Origin: JADLHS01 sp020848635
GTDB lineage: Bacteria; Verrucomicrobiota; Verrucomicrobiia; Limisphaerales; JADLHS01
Reading direction: 5' to 3'
Length of the DNA stretch: 64,000 nt
Assembly (NCBI GenBank): GCA_037044975.1
Contig: JBAOIL010000021.1
Span: 186,001-250,000, forward strand
Position numbers and translations under genes: made by a program. This document shows positions 1 to 9,209 of the stretch, piece by piece; position 1 is the stretch's first letter, and every line of letters starts with the position of its first letter. The notes beneath the pieces are model-generated. The model did no database searches, had not been told where the DNA came from, and saw nothing but the letters and a program-made list of their open reading frames with translations.

Positions 1-1
1 C

Positions 2-1423
2 CAGGTGGTCCGTCGGCGCACGGCCATCGAAGAACTGGCCCGCCGCCTTGCAAAGTATCAAGGCGAGGCGCAGGCGGAACTGGCCCGGCGCGAAGCCGCC
101 CAAGCCAACGCCGAGCCGCCGGCGGCGGATGCCGACCCCGCCGACGAAAACAACCGCGCGCGCTTTGAAGAGCGTCAGTTGCAGGAACTGACCCATGGCC
201 GGCCATTGTTAATGGAATGGTTGATGGTCAGCCAGGCGCTGCTGGAAAAACGTCCCGCCGAAGCCCGCCGCCGGCTCGAAACATTAGCTACGACCACTAT
301 TCCCGGCAACAGCCTGCAGCAACGCATGGCCGGCGCGCTGGCGGAACTCGGCGATCTGGACGCCGCCCGGAAGCTGCTGGAGAAACTACTAGAAGGCGAT
401 CGGGAAAGTCCCAGCGTCCATGGCCAGTTGGCCGATCTCCATTTCAAGGCCGGTCGGTTTGATCTGGCCATTGCCTCGGCGACCGAATCGCTCAGCCTGC
501 TTTATTTTCAACCAGGTTTGCACGCACGGCTGGGGCAGGCCTTGATGGAAACAAATCGGTTCCCTGAAGCGGAGCAGGAACTGCGGGTGGCCATCGCCCA
601 AAGCCCGCGCAACCTGACTGCGCACGAAGCGCTCGGCAAACTTTACCGCCATCATTTAAACCGGCCTGAATCAGCATTCGCGCACGAAGGCCGGGCGCTT
701 TCGCTGCGCAATGAACTGGCCGAACGCCAACGGTCAAACACCGCCGCTGTTCCTAACTTGGCTAAAATTGAAGCCCCGCTCACCGCCTGCGACTTGGAGG
801 CTCCGCCGGCGGAATCCGAAGCCTTGCCCGCATCGTTTGGCCCGGAGGTGAATTCCCACCATATCATCACTGTGGTCGCTGGTCTGCCGCGCAGTGGTAC
901 TTCCTTGATGATGCAACTCTTGGTAGCCGGCGGACGCGTAGCTTTGACCGATGCCAAGCGCGGCGCCGACGAGGACAATCCGCTGGGCTATCTGGAATTC
1001 GAAAAGGTTCTGAATCTGGCCAGCGACGCCTCCTGGCTTCCCGAGGCACGCGGCAAGGTGGTCAAAATCGTCGCGCAACTCCTGCCCTTTCTACCGCGCA
1101 CCGAGCATTATCGCGTGATTTTGATGGAGCGGAGTTTGAATGAAGTCATCGCCTCCCAGCGCGCCATGCTCGCCCGCCAGGGTAACCGGGGCGCCGAGTT
1201 GGATGAACGGAGATTAGCGGAGACGTACCGGGCGCAACTCCAGCGAGTGCAAAAGCTCATCGCCGAGCGACTGGAGATGCGCACGCTGGCGGTGAACTAC
1301 GGGGAATTGCTGACCGACCCCGCCACCGGCGCCGAGCGGCTGGCACGTTTTATTGGCGAGCCATTCGATCGCGAGGCCGCCGTGGCCGCCGTGCATCCGG
1401 AACTCCGCCGACAAAGGCCATAG
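2..1423 (+). CDS. TPR-sulfotransferase family protein (5' end outside window)
   Basis: The reading frame is open to the left edge, so the start is not seen; the first in-window start-like codon is a GTG at 5. The N-terminal half (about residues 60-240) is helical with TPR-like repeats. The C-terminal third begins with a 5'-phosphosulfate-binding loop of sulfotransferase type (GLPRSGTSLMMQLL, about residue 293) and continues with a region typical of the Sulfotransfer_3 family. Expected role: transfer of sulfate from PAPS to a carbohydrate or peptide acceptor; the acceptor cannot be told. PAPS could come from the cysD/cysNC genes at 54-58 kb. The usual second PAPS-binding serine region near the RxxxExxxS segment (ERSLNEVIASQ) is present. 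The family is clear; the specific function is not. Confidence 0.8.
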   Translation, partial: QVVRRRTAIEELARRLAKYQGEAQAELARREAAQANAEPPAADADPADENNRARFEERQLQELTHGRPLLMEWLMVSQALLEKRPAEARRRLETLATTTIPGNSLQQRMAGALAELGDLDAARKLLEKLLEGDRESPSVHGQLADLHFKAGRFDLAIASATESLSLLYFQPGLHARLGQALMETNRFPEAEQELRVAIAQSPRNLTAHEALGKLYRHHLNRPESAFAHEGRALSLRNELAERQRSNTAAVPNLAKIEAPLTACDLEAPPAESEALPASFGPEVNSHHIITVVAGLPRSGTSLMMQLLVAGGRVALTDAKRGADEDNPLGYLEFEKVLNLASDASWLPEARGKVVKIVAQLLPFLPRTEHYRVILMERSLNEVIASQRAMLARQGNRGAELDERRLAETYRAQLQRVQKLIAERLEMRTLAVNYGELLTDPATGAERLARFIGEPFDREAAVAAVHPELRRQRP

Positions 1424-1565
1424 ACCGTTCACAGACCGTCGCGAGTCGGGCGGTTTTTTCGTGGCGGAGTGATTTGTTTTGCTGGTCGGCGACGCGTTCA
1501 CCCCTTGCCAGCGCCGGACTCTTCGCCGAATATCCACCCACGCTGCAATCAAACGCGCTACAACG

Positions 1566-2549
1566 ATGAGTAACAATTCAAACCCCGCGCCCGCCCGCCG
1601 TCGTGCCAACCGTCCCGGCGTGGCGTTTTCCGAGGCCAGCGCGTGGCGTGACGTGGGCGCAGGCTGGCAGCCGTTGTTCGGCAGTTTTCGCGGTGTGGGT
1701 TACAGCATCGAGTGGCATGACTTCCTAGCCAAACGTGAATTCGACTGGGCGGCGAGTTTTCATCCCGGCTGCGTCGAATTGTGTCTGAATCTCGGGGGTC
1801 ACGGTTTCGTGGAAGGCCGCGGCGGGCGAACGGAATTCACACCAAATACGGTCGGGTTCTATCATCGCACGGACGAACCGCTGACGGCGAAGCGCACCGC
1901 GGGCGAGCAGCACCAGTTTCTCACGGTGGAATTTTCCTGTCCCTTCCTCGCCAGGCATCTCAGCGAAACGAAGGCAATGTTGCATTCGGTGGTGCGCGCC
2001 GCCGTGGACGGCTGTCCTTGTGAACATGTCACCGGTACCACTGTGCGATTGACGACCCAACAATTGCAGACCATCGCCACGCTGCGTCAGCCGCCGGTGT
2101 ATGCGGCCGCCCAACCGGTGTGGTATCAGTGCAAGGCATTGGAATTAGCGGTCACGTTTCTCGTGCAAGCGCCGCCGGAGGAGGAACTGTTCTGCACTCG
2201 CCAGCAGCGACTCGCGCAGGAGCGTGTCGAGCAGGTAATCTTCCTGTTGAAACAAAATCTCGCCACGCCGCCATCGCTGGAGGAACTGGGCAAGCGGATT
2301 GGGTGCAGTCATTTTTATTTGAGTCGGGTCTTCTCCGCGCAGACGGGCCAGACCATCACCCAACACCTCCGGCAGTTGCGGATGGACCGGGCAGCGGAGT
2401 TGTTGCGCAGCGGCGAGCACAACGTAACCGAGGCCGCCCTGGAGGTGGGCTACAACAGCCTCAGCCATTTCAGCGCCGCGTTTCACGAAGCGTTCGGCTG
2501 CTGTCCGGGTTTATATCCGCTCAAGACGCCGACGCAACGCAGAGGGTAA
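1566..2549 (+). CDS. AraC family transcriptional regulator
   Basis: 327-residue protein with an N-terminal cupin-like effector domain (about 25-200) and a C-terminal AraC/XylS DNA-binding domain (about 220-322) with two helix-turn-helix motifs; the second ends in the family signature with GYNSLSHFSAAFHEAFGCCP. The ATG at 1566 is preferred because the 29 upstream codons of the open frame have no family-like sequence. It is followed on the same strand, after a 354-base gap, by an RraA-like gene, but no operator can be identified, so the target genes are unknown. Confidence 0.85.
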   Translation: MSNNSNPAPARRRANRPGVAFSEASAWRDVGAGWQPLFGSFRGVGYSIEWHDFLAKREFDWAASFHPGCVELCLNLGGHGFVEGRGGRTEFTPNTVGFYHRTDEPLTAKRTAGEQHQFLTVEFSCPFLARHLSETKAMLHSVVRAAVDGCPCEHVTGTTVRLTTQQLQTIATLRQPPVYAAAQPVWYQCKALELAVTFLVQAPPEEELFCTRQQRLAQERVEQVIFLLKQNLATPPSLEELGKRIGCSHFYLSRVFSAQTGQTITQHLRQLRMDRAAELLRSGEHNVTEAALEVGYNSLSHFSAAFHEAFGCCPGLYPLKTPTQRRG

Positions 2550-2754
2550 GCCTCCCGGCCAACGCGCCAGTTCCCGGCCAGGCACGAACGCTTGAGATCC
2601 TGACCTGATCCCCGGGCTTGAAGGCCAACGAAAGGACGAATTGTCGGCGCGGCTGGGTCGCGAGCGAGACGGCGTCCGAAATCTGGTAGCGCGGATAATC
2701 CTGGTTCCATTCTGCTTGAATCAGGAAATCCGCTTCAGTTGCCGATAAGTTCAA
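2521..2754 (-). pseudogene. Possible coding remnant in the 2550-2903 gap
   Basis: In the 354-base stretch after the AraC gene, one minus-strand frame reads like protein (for example DFLIQAEWNQDYPRYQISDA and LAFKPGDQVRISSVRAWPG). It has no convincing start: the frame begins after a stop near 2805. It overlaps the 3' end of the AraC gene by 29 bases. No family was recognised. It may be the 3' end of a decayed gene. Nothing else is evident in this gap. Confidence 0.25.
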
Positions 2755-2903
2755 TGGGAATCGTTTACGCAGTTGGCAGTTCGATAGCCATCATGCCACT
2801 GCCGAAACGCTGGTCGGCGCGGCGCGCGGCTTTCCGCATTGGTGGTATAGATTCGGCGCTTCAACCTTGAACGGCGTGGAATCAGAAATCATACTGCGCC
2901 GTC

Positions 2904-3662
2904 ATGAACTTGGAACGACCGCTCACCCACGCGGACCTGCTGCAACTTAAACGCTGGAATACCCCTACGATTTACAACGGCTGGGAACAGGTCACCCGAC
3001 GCAATCCCGGGAGCGACGCCTTCAACCTGGAGGAGACGCGCGATTTCATGCCACAGATGGGGCCGATGGTCGGTTATGCGGTTACGCTCGTCATTGCGCC
3101 GGGTAACTCTGAACATCGGCAGGCCAATCCCCATGGCTGGCAGGAATATCGCCACTACGTCGCAAGCGTGCCGGGGCCGAAGATTGTGGTCGTGCAGGAT
3201 CTTGATCACCCGCGGGTCGTTGGTTCGTTCTGGGGTGAGGTGAACAGCAACATCCACCGGGCGCTGGGTTGTGTCGGCACCATCACCGACGGTGCAATCC
3301 GCGATTTGGACGAGATGACCAACGCGGGTTTCAAAGCACTCGCCCGGCGACTCTGTGTGGGGCACGCCTTTGCTCATCCGGTGCGTTGGAATTGCGATGT
3401 CGAGGTGTTCGGTCGCACAGTGCGCCCGGGCGATTTGATTCATGCGGACAAACACGGATTCCTCGTTATCGCGCCCGAGGAACAACCCGCCCTGCTCGAC
3501 GCCGCGCGGTTCATGGACGGGAACGAGTGCACGACGGTCATTCCCGCCGCGCGGGATACGGCGGGCCACAGCCTGAAAGCAATTTGCGACCGGCTCGACC
3601 ATGCCGCTGCCGAGTTCAGCGACAACGTGAAAGCCAAGTTCCAGCGCCCGGGCGAATGGTGA
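2904..3662 (+). CDS. RraA-like protein (HMG aldolase/RraA superfamily)
   Basis: 252 residues with the core signature of the RraA/4-hydroxy-4-methyl-2-oxoglutarate aldolase superfamily: a GEVNSNIHRALGCVGTITDG segment followed by AIRDL (about residues 112-136), where the G-x-GE and TDGAxRD elements form the metal and substrate site. Members either cleave hydroxy-oxo acids using a divalent metal or are RNase E-inhibitor-like proteins; sequence alone does not separate these. The protein is somewhat longer than E. coli RraA (about 160 residues), as is usual for the aldolase-like branch. The neighbouring AraC gene upstream could regulate it (inference). Confidence 0.8.
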   Translation: MNLERPLTHADLLQLKRWNTPTIYNGWEQVTRRNPGSDAFNLEETRDFMPQMGPMVGYAVTLVIAPGNSEHRQANPHGWQEYRHYVASVPGPKIVVVQDLDHPRVVGSFWGEVNSNIHRALGCVGTITDGAIRDLDEMTNAGFKALARRLCVGHAFAHPVRWNCDVEVFGRTVRPGDLIHADKHGFLVIAPEEQPALLDAARFMDGNECTTVIPAARDTAGHSLKAICDRLDHAAAEFSDNVKAKFQRPGEW

Positions 3663-3704
3663 GGGGCCGGGTCACAGGACTCAGGAGCCAAATCGGGTGC
3701 TGGC

Positions 3705-3745
3705 GGCGGGAAATTGCGACCGTGAACGCCACGAGGTTTCCCGCC
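3705..3745 (+). terminator. Inverted repeat downstream of the RraA-like gene
   Basis: A 9-bp stem (GGCGGGAAA at 3705-3713 with TTTCCCGCC at 3737-3745) encloses a 23-base loop. Placed 42 bases after the stop codon, it could act in transcription ending or as an operator; there is no U-tract. Confidence 0.3.
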
Positions 3746-3836
3746 CGCGAAAATTTATTTGAATGAAATCCACGATTCAAGGTCTGAGCTTGTAACGGTT
3801 TTACAAACCACCATTAACGAACCAATTAACCCAAAC

Positions 3837-4082
3837 ATGAAGAAATTTATCTTGGCATTGACCGTGGCGGCATTGACCGTCGGCGTGTATGCGGGCGAGA
3901 CCTGCCCGGCAAAAGACAAGACTGCGTGTCCCGGCAAGGACAAAGCTTGTTGCGCGGAGAAGGCGAAGGCGGGTTGCCCGGCGAACAAGGGCAAATGCCC
4001 GGCGCAGGGTCAAACCGCAAAACCGGACGGCAACAATAAGCCCGCCCAGAGTCCCAAAGCGGCGGATACCAACAAGTCCTGA
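3837..4082 (+). CDS. Small secreted Cys/Lys-rich protein
   Basis: 81-residue protein. Residues 1-20 form a typical signal peptide (MKKFILALTVAALTVGVYA, then G). The mature part is built of loosely repeated CPxKxK-type units: CPAKDK, CPGKDK, CCAEKAK, CPANKGK, CPAQGQ, giving seven cysteines in about 40 residues, then a Lys/Asn/Pro-rich tail. The composition suggests a periplasmic metal-binding or redox-active peptide, but no family was recognised. A strong hairpin terminator follows directly at 4103, so it is probably transcribed alone. The ATG at 3837 is chosen because the signal peptide starts there. Confidence 0.7.
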   Translation: MKKFILALTVAALTVGVYAGETCPAKDKTACPGKDKACCAEKAKAGCPANKGKCPAQGQTAKPDGNNKPAQSPKAADTNKS

Positions 4083-4102
4083 TGGATGTGGATTCAATCC
4101 CA

Positions 4103-4124
4103 CCCCGCGTCAACTGACGCGGGG
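4103..4124 (+). terminator. Rho-independent terminator
   Basis: Perfect 9-bp GC-rich stem (CCCCGCGTC with GACGCGGGG), loop AACT, followed by ATTTTGG. It lies 20 bases after the stop codon of the small Cys-rich protein. Confidence 0.8.
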
Positions 4125-4335
4125 ATTTTGGTGTAGGGACCGGGAGGGCGCGCGGCTGATTTTGGGTGACACCTCGAAGCCCGCTTTGCCTGCATGTTCT
4201 GGCCGGACCAGCCGTGGGCGAAGCCGGTGGGTTCTTGTTTCCGACTTCAAGCCGTGCGGCTGCGGTAATTGGCGGAATTGACGAAATCTTTCATTTACCT
4301 GCCTGATATTCCGTGTTTGTCTGTGGGCGCACCCT

Positions 4336-5097
4336 ATGCAAGCGCACTCGCATTCCTCCGCCCGCCGCCGCAGTGGCAACGCGGGCTTCACGTTGATTGA
4401 GCTGCTTGTGGTCATCGCCATCATCGCGATTCTCGCTGCGATGTTGTTGCCGGCGCTGGCCCGGGCCAAGGCGCAGGCGCTCAAGGCGCAGTGCATCAGC
4501 AATCAAAAACAAATCGGCCTCGCCTACAAGATGTACGCGGATGAACATCTCAGTTTGTATCCCGTCCACGATGGCTGGGCCGCCGTCGGCGGCAAGCTAT
4601 GGACGAATGCGAACGTGGCGGGCAATGCCGCTTATTACGGTGGGCGCGTGGCCGAAACCAACCGGCCCTTGAACCAATACACGGGCAACGTGGAGATATA
4701 CCATTGCCCCGGCGACCACGGCGATTCCCTCAATACCCAGGTCAAGACCTGCTGGGAAGGCTGGGGCAACAGTTATCTGGTCGAGTGGGCCAATGATGCT
4801 TTTCGGGTGGCCAAGATCACCGGCGATTCCAAGGCGGCCGTCGGCAGTGCGCAGGCCAAACCCATCAAGGATTCTGAGATCGCCCGCAAGGCGAGCAACA
4901 AGATCATTCAGGGCGATTGGCCCTGGCATGCGAACCGGGACACCACTGCTCCCCAGACCGTCTGGCATAATTTCAAAGGGAAACGCTATGAAAACATGCT
5001 CTTTGGCGACGGCCATGTGGAAAGCTACGTTTTTCCGAAAGCCATGGATGATACGTGGCTGTCCATTGCCCCCGATTCAAACTTCAGTTGGTGGTGA
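4336..5097 (+). CDS. Prepilin-type N-terminal domain protein (DUF1559/H-X9-DG-like)
   Basis: 253 residues. Residues 17-43 are a type IV prepilin-like leader and helix (GFTLIELLVVIAIIAILAAM), with the cleavage glycine followed by F and the conserved Glu at +5. The remainder is the secreted domain typical of the large pseudopilin-like families of Verrucomicrobia, Planctomycetes and Lentisphaerae; near the C-terminus the motif MLFGDGHVESY matches the H-X9-DG-type tail. The protein should be processed by a prepilin peptidase and be anchored in or exported across the envelope. Function is otherwise unknown; genomes of these phyla carry many copies. Confidence 0.88.
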   Translation: MQAHSHSSARRRSGNAGFTLIELLVVIAIIAILAAMLLPALARAKAQALKAQCISNQKQIGLAYKMYADEHLSLYPVHDGWAAVGGKLWTNANVAGNAAYYGGRVAETNRPLNQYTGNVEIYHCPGDHGDSLNTQVKTCWEGWGNSYLVEWANDAFRVAKITGDSKAAVGSAQAKPIKDSEIARKASNKIIQGDWPWHANRDTTAPQTVWHNFKGKRYENMLFGDGHVESYVFPKAMDDTWLSIAPDSNFSWW

Positions 5098-5211
5098 GGC
5101 CGCTCCTGCCACGGTTGGCCGGGTGCCCTTGGACAAAATCACCGGGCTTCTTCGAGGAAAGTTTGGGCTGAATTGAACCGCGGCGTCGCTTCCGCGGTCG
5201 ATTCTGCATCC

Positions 5212-5313
5212 ATGGCCCACCGTTTCAAGAACACCGGCCGCCACACTCCGCTGCTCCTGCCCCCGGACCTGCACGTCTGGGTAGCTGAGGATGATCTGGT
5301 CCACGACGCTTGA
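5212..5313 (+). pseudogene. Transposase N-terminal remnant (IS1182-like)
   Basis: A 33-codon frame from an ATG at 5212 reads MAHRFKNTGRHTPLLLPPDL and continues HVWVAEDDLVHDA before a stop. The LLPPDLxxWVxEDDLVH pattern is the conserved beginning of IS1182-type transposases. The rest of a transposase is absent, so this is a truncated remnant. It lies in a 631-base stretch (5098-5728) that otherwise has no clear gene; a further + strand frame from about 5480 to 5719 looks protein-like but is not recognised. Confidence 0.5.
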
Positions 5314-5728
5314 TCCGCCCAGCCGATGCCAGTACGGTTAGTCAAATTGCGGGAGGGCAACGGGGTGTCCACAGAGTCCCTTTGTGTAATGCCCGCGCCG
5401 TATTGTTGGTTACGGGAAGGACTAAGGTTGAGGGGGCGCGGCGGTTCTCGACGGTGACGAAGTCGCGGATGGTGGGCAGCAGCAAACCCCTCCCCGTCCG
5501 CCTCAGGACCATTGGCCCCAACAGTCCAAGCATATCAACTACGTGGCCGGCTGCTTTGTTTCCTCGGCCGCGTTGCGCTCACAAACCGGAACGGGGCGAC
5601 TGACACAGGCTGACTTGACGGCCATTGCCGGTGGCGGCTGGGTGGCGTTGGTTCGGGCCCGTGGGGAATTGCGTTTACACGCCGTAGGCAGGGCGAATAG
5701 CCTCGCTAGACTTGCAGTCTGAAATGGA

Positions 5729-6985
5729 ATGAAAAAAACGATCGCGGTTATTATAATTGTGGGACTTGGGGGGGGCGCGGCCTACCTGCTGCGGAACAAT
5801 CTGCCGAAAGGCGTGACCACGACCGGTTCGGCGGCACGCCCAACCACGGCGGAGGTCATTCAAACCAACATCAACTTTTCCGTGAATGCGGCGGGCGAGA
5901 TCGGACCGGCGGAGCAGGTTTCCGTGCGGCCGGAGATCAACGGGAAGATTGAGCAACTGCCGGTGGACATCGGCGACCGCGTGAAAAAGGGCGAACTTCT
6001 GTTCAAGCTCGACGACAAGGAACTGCAGCAGCAACGCGCCTCCAACCTCACCGACATCGAACGCGCCCGGCTGTCGCTCGAGAAGGCAGAGCGGGACTTC
6101 AAGCGGGCGCGGGAGTTATTGGCGGAGAAACTCATTTCCCAGGAACTGCACGACGATACCAAAACCACTTTCGAGCTGGCCAAGAATTCTCTCGACCGGT
6201 CGCAGAAGGACATGGCCATCACCGACGAACGGCTGACCAAAACGGAAGTGCGCGCCCCGTTTGATTGCACCATACTGACCCGCCCGGTTTCGACCGGGCA
6301 GGCGGTTTCGGGGTCAGGCGGGTTTAACAGCGGCACGGAAGTGCTGACCATCGCGGATCTGAACTCGATGGTGATCAATGCCCATGTGAACCAGGCCGAT
6401 GTGCCGCGGCTCAAAGCGGATCAAACGGTGGAAGTCACAGTCGAAGCCGTAGCGGGCCTCAAAGTGACGGGCATCGTGGAGCGCATCGCGCCGCAAGCGA
6501 CGATCAAGAACAACATCAAAGGTTTTGCCGCGCGCATCGCTCTCCGGAACGTGGATCCGCGAGTGCGGCCGGGGATGACGGCCAACATCAAGATCCCCGT
6601 CGCCTCGGCCGAGAACGTGACCGCCGTCCCCCTGGCCGCCGTGTTCACCGAGAAGAATCAGGAAACCGCTCAATACGAGCGTTTTGTTTACGTGCAGCAG
6701 GGCGAAGCGTCGGAAAAGCGCAACGTCAAAGTCGGCGTCTCCGATTTCTTCTTCGCGGAAATCCAGGAGGGCCTTGCCGCCGGCGAAATTGTGGCGCTCG
6801 AACTGCCGAAGGAAGAACGTGAAAAGAAGGCAAAACAACCCACGGGACAACTGCCCGGCGGGGGCGCCGGAGCTGCCCGGGGCGCCAAGGCAGCGGAATC
6901 TTCCATCACAACCGGATCCGCCTCGAACGCCACGAATCACACCAAACCGCCGGCGCCACGGGTGGACGCGGGCAGTTCCCGTTGA
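5729..6985 (+). CDS. Efflux periplasmic adaptor subunit (MacA/HlyD family)
   Basis: 418 residues with an N-terminal membrane anchor (residues 3-20), a lipoyl-like domain (IGPAEQVSVRPEINGKIEQL and the matching half near VRAPFDCTILTRPVSTGQAV), a helical hairpin (about 95-165), and the beta-barrel/membrane-proximal domains. The C-terminus is low-complexity Gly/Ala/Pro. It links an inner-membrane ABC pump to an outer-membrane channel. It is followed by an ATPase (34-base gap) and two permeases, so it is the first gene of a MacAB-like export operon. Substrate unknown. Confidence 0.9.
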   Translation: MKKTIAVIIIVGLGGGAAYLLRNNLPKGVTTTGSAARPTTAEVIQTNINFSVNAAGEIGPAEQVSVRPEINGKIEQLPVDIGDRVKKGELLFKLDDKELQQQRASNLTDIERARLSLEKAERDFKRARELLAEKLISQELHDDTKTTFELAKNSLDRSQKDMAITDERLTKTEVRAPFDCTILTRPVSTGQAVSGSGGFNSGTEVLTIADLNSMVINAHVNQADVPRLKADQTVEVTVEAVAGLKVTGIVERIAPQATIKNNIKGFAARIALRNVDPRVRPGMTANIKIPVASAENVTAVPLAAVFTEKNQETAQYERFVYVQQGEASEKRNVKVGVSDFFFAEIQEGLAAGEIVALELPKEEREKKAKQPTGQLPGGGAGAARGAKAAESSITTGSASNATNHTKPPAPRVDAGSSR

Positions 6986-7019
6986 GCCGACCCTTTAAGC
7001 TTTCGAACACCAGCAAATC

Positions 7020-7760
7020 ATGGCCTTGGTCGAACTCCGAAACGTCAGCAAGATTTACCGCCTTGGTGAAGAGGAAATCCGCGCGCTGGATGATGTGACG
7101 ACCGATATTGCCGAAGGCGAGTTCATATCCATCATCGGCCCGTCGGGCAGCGGCAAGTCCACGCTGATGCATATCCTGGGCTGCCTCGACTCGCCAACCA
7201 AAGGCACGATCCGGCTCGATGGGGTAATGATTCATGGCGCTTCCTCGCGTCAACTGGCGGCCATCCGGAACCAGAAAATCGGGTTCGTCTTCCAGTTCTT
7301 CAATCTGCTGCCGAAACTCACCGTGCTGCAGAATGTCGAACTGCCGATGATTTACAGCGGCGTGTCCGGCAAGGAACGCCGCGACCGTTCCATGGCCGCG
7401 CTGGAATCGGTGGGCATGGCCAACCGCGCCAAGCACCGGCCCAGCCAGCTTTCCGGCGGACAACAGCAGCGCGCCGCCATCGCGCGCGCGCTGGTCAACA
7501 GTCCCAAGATTGTCTTTGCGGATGAACCCACGGGCAACCTCGATTCCCACACCGGCGAAGCCATCCTGAGCTTGTTTCGCAAACTCAGTACCGAGGGCCG
7601 CACGATAGTGCTGGTCACGCACGATCCCGAAATTGCGGCCGTTACGCCCCGGCGCATTGAAATTAGGGACGGCCGAATTGCGGAGAAAATTGATCTTACC
7701 CTGGCAGGCCTGGATCGGGCGGCGGCCCCCGGCGGCCCCGCGGCCGGAGCGGAGGCATGA
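7020..7760 (+). CDS. ABC transporter ATP-binding protein (MacB/LolD type)
   Basis: 246 residues with all ABC motifs: Walker A GPSGSGKST (about 41-49), Q-loop in FVFQFFNLLP, signature LSGGQQQRAAIARAL (about 144), Walker B VFADEPTGNLDS, and the switch His in VTHDPE. The GQQQR signature and the position next to an adaptor and FtsX-type permeases place it in the MacB/LolD export group. The stop codon overlaps the start of the next gene (ATGA at 7757), indicating translational coupling. The C-terminal tail is an Ala/Gly/Pro-rich extension. Confidence 0.93.
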   Translation: MALVELRNVSKIYRLGEEEIRALDDVTTDIAEGEFISIIGPSGSGKSTLMHILGCLDSPTKGTIRLDGVMIHGASSRQLAAIRNQKIGFVFQFFNLLPKLTVLQNVELPMIYSGVSGKERRDRSMAALESVGMANRAKHRPSQLSGGQQQRAAIARALVNSPKIVFADEPTGNLDSHTGEAILSLFRKLSTEGRTIVLVTHDPEIAAVTPRRIEIRDGRIAEKIDLTLAGLDRAAAPGGPAAGAEA

Positions 7761-9202
7761 AAACATCCTCCGGCGCCCTCCGTCATTCTTCCGCGCAATT
7801 CAGCACCACGGTTGCCGCCGGGGTGCGGGAGATTTGGGCGCACAAATTCCGGTCCCTGCTCACCATGCTGGGCATAATCCTCGGCGTCTCGAGTCTGGTC
7901 GCCATGTCGGCGCTGGTGTCCGGCATGGAGAAAGGGGCGAAGGAGGCGCTCGTGGCCATCGGCGGATTGGAGAAGGTGCGCATCGAGCCGCAGGACATAC
8001 CCATTGACCAGCGCCACCTGGCTGACCAGGCGGTGGGCATTACCATTAATGATGTCCGGGCGTTGGAAGGAAACGCGCCGTTGGTCACGCGCCTTTCCCC
8101 CGAGATGCGTTTGTCCGCCACGGTTTCGGCCCACGGCAAGAGCTTCCGGCCCTGGATGCTGATGGGGGTCTGGCCGGTGGCGCTGGAGATGAGCGAGCAC
8201 GTTATTGAACATGGCCGCATGTTCAACGAGATTGACGACGAAATGGCCCGCAACGTTTGCGTCATTGGCACCGAGACCCGCAACGAGTTATGGGGCAGCC
8301 CCGAACAGACGGGCCGGGAAATTATCCCCATCGGCGAAACGATCTACATCAATGGCGTGCCGTTCACCATCGTCGGCATGTTCAAGCATTACGAGAGCGA
8401 GCAGGAGCGCAAGGCGCGTGAATTGGCGAAACTCGAGCCCAAAACAGATCAGCCGAAAGATACCGTCGCTCGCGACCGGGGGCGCGGCGGCGGTCGGCGG
8501 CGGGGCAACTTTGTTTTCTATCTCAAGAATGCCACCATTTACATTCCGCTAAACACCATGTGGATGAAATTTCGGACGGGGATCACCTTGACGGGCTTCG
8601 GCGGCGGGTTTCAAGCCACCGGCGGGGCGGGTGGGGCCACGGGAGATCCGCGCTTGTCCAACCTCGAAATACGCATCGCGAGCGTGGACACCCTGCCAGA
8701 GGCATTGCAGCAGATCCGCAATGTGCTGATGTCCACGCATCGTGGCATTGAGGATTTCACGTTTCGTACGCAGGAAGAGTGGGCGGAAAACATTAACAAT
8801 TTCATCCGCGATGCGCGCCTGAGCGGCGGACTCATTGCGGGCATCAGCCTGCTCGTCGGCGGGATCGGCATCATGAACATCATGCTCGCCAGCATTTCCG
8901 AGCGGGTGCGCGAAATCGGCATCCGCAAGTCCGTCGGCGCCGCGACGATCGATATATTTATCCAGATCCTGGTCGAATCCCTCGTCATCGCAGTCCTCGG
9001 CGGCCTGGCGGGATTGGTGACGTCGTTTGGGCTGGTGCATCTGCTCAGCTCGTTTTCGCCTACGGAAAACGCGCCCATCGTGACGGTCACTTCGATGCTC
9101 GTGGCGTTTGGCTTCAGCGTGCTGGTGGGAATTCTGGCTGGCCTCTTCCCGGCGATCAAAGCGGCGCGGCTGAATCCCATCCAGGCGTTGCGGTACGAGT
9201 AA
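7757..9202 (+). CDS. ABC transporter permease (MacB/FtsX type), first copy
   Basis: 481 residues. N-terminal TM helix (residues 30-52, SLLTMLGIILGVSSLVAMSALV), a large periplasmic MacB_PCD domain (about 55-350), then three TM helices with the FtsX-family segment ISLLVGGIGIMNIMLASISE RVREIGIRKSVGA and a C-terminal PAIKAARLNPIQALRYE. It pairs with the ATPase just upstream (4-base overlap). A paralogous permease follows 7 bases after the stop. A Gly/Arg-rich insert (about 238-252) breaks the periplasmic domain. Expected to export a peptide, lipid or small toxic molecule with the adaptor gene. Confidence 0.92.
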   Translation: MKTSSGALRHSSAQFSTTVAAGVREIWAHKFRSLLTMLGIILGVSSLVAMSALVSGMEKGAKEALVAIGGLEKVRIEPQDIPIDQRHLADQAVGITINDVRALEGNAPLVTRLSPEMRLSATVSAHGKSFRPWMLMGVWPVALEMSEHVIEHGRMFNEIDDEMARNVCVIGTETRNELWGSPEQTGREIIPIGETIYINGVPFTIVGMFKHYESEQERKARELAKLEPKTDQPKDTVARDRGRGGGRRRGNFVFYLKNATIYIPLNTMWMKFRTGITLTGFGGGFQATGGAGGATGDPRLSNLEIRIASVDTLPEALQQIRNVLMSTHRGIEDFTFRTQEEWAENINNFIRDARLSGGLIAGISLLVGGIGIMNIMLASISERVREIGIRKSVGAATIDIFIQILVESLVIAVLGGLAGLVTSFGLVHLLSSFSPTENAPIVTVTSMLVAFGFSVLVGILAGLFPAIKAARLNPIQALRYE

Positions 9203-9209
9203 CCCAGCC

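Noticed and set aside
5310..5603. 97-codon plus-strand gene
   Set aside because: Ser/Arg/Pro-rich translation without family features in a region of decayed sequence.
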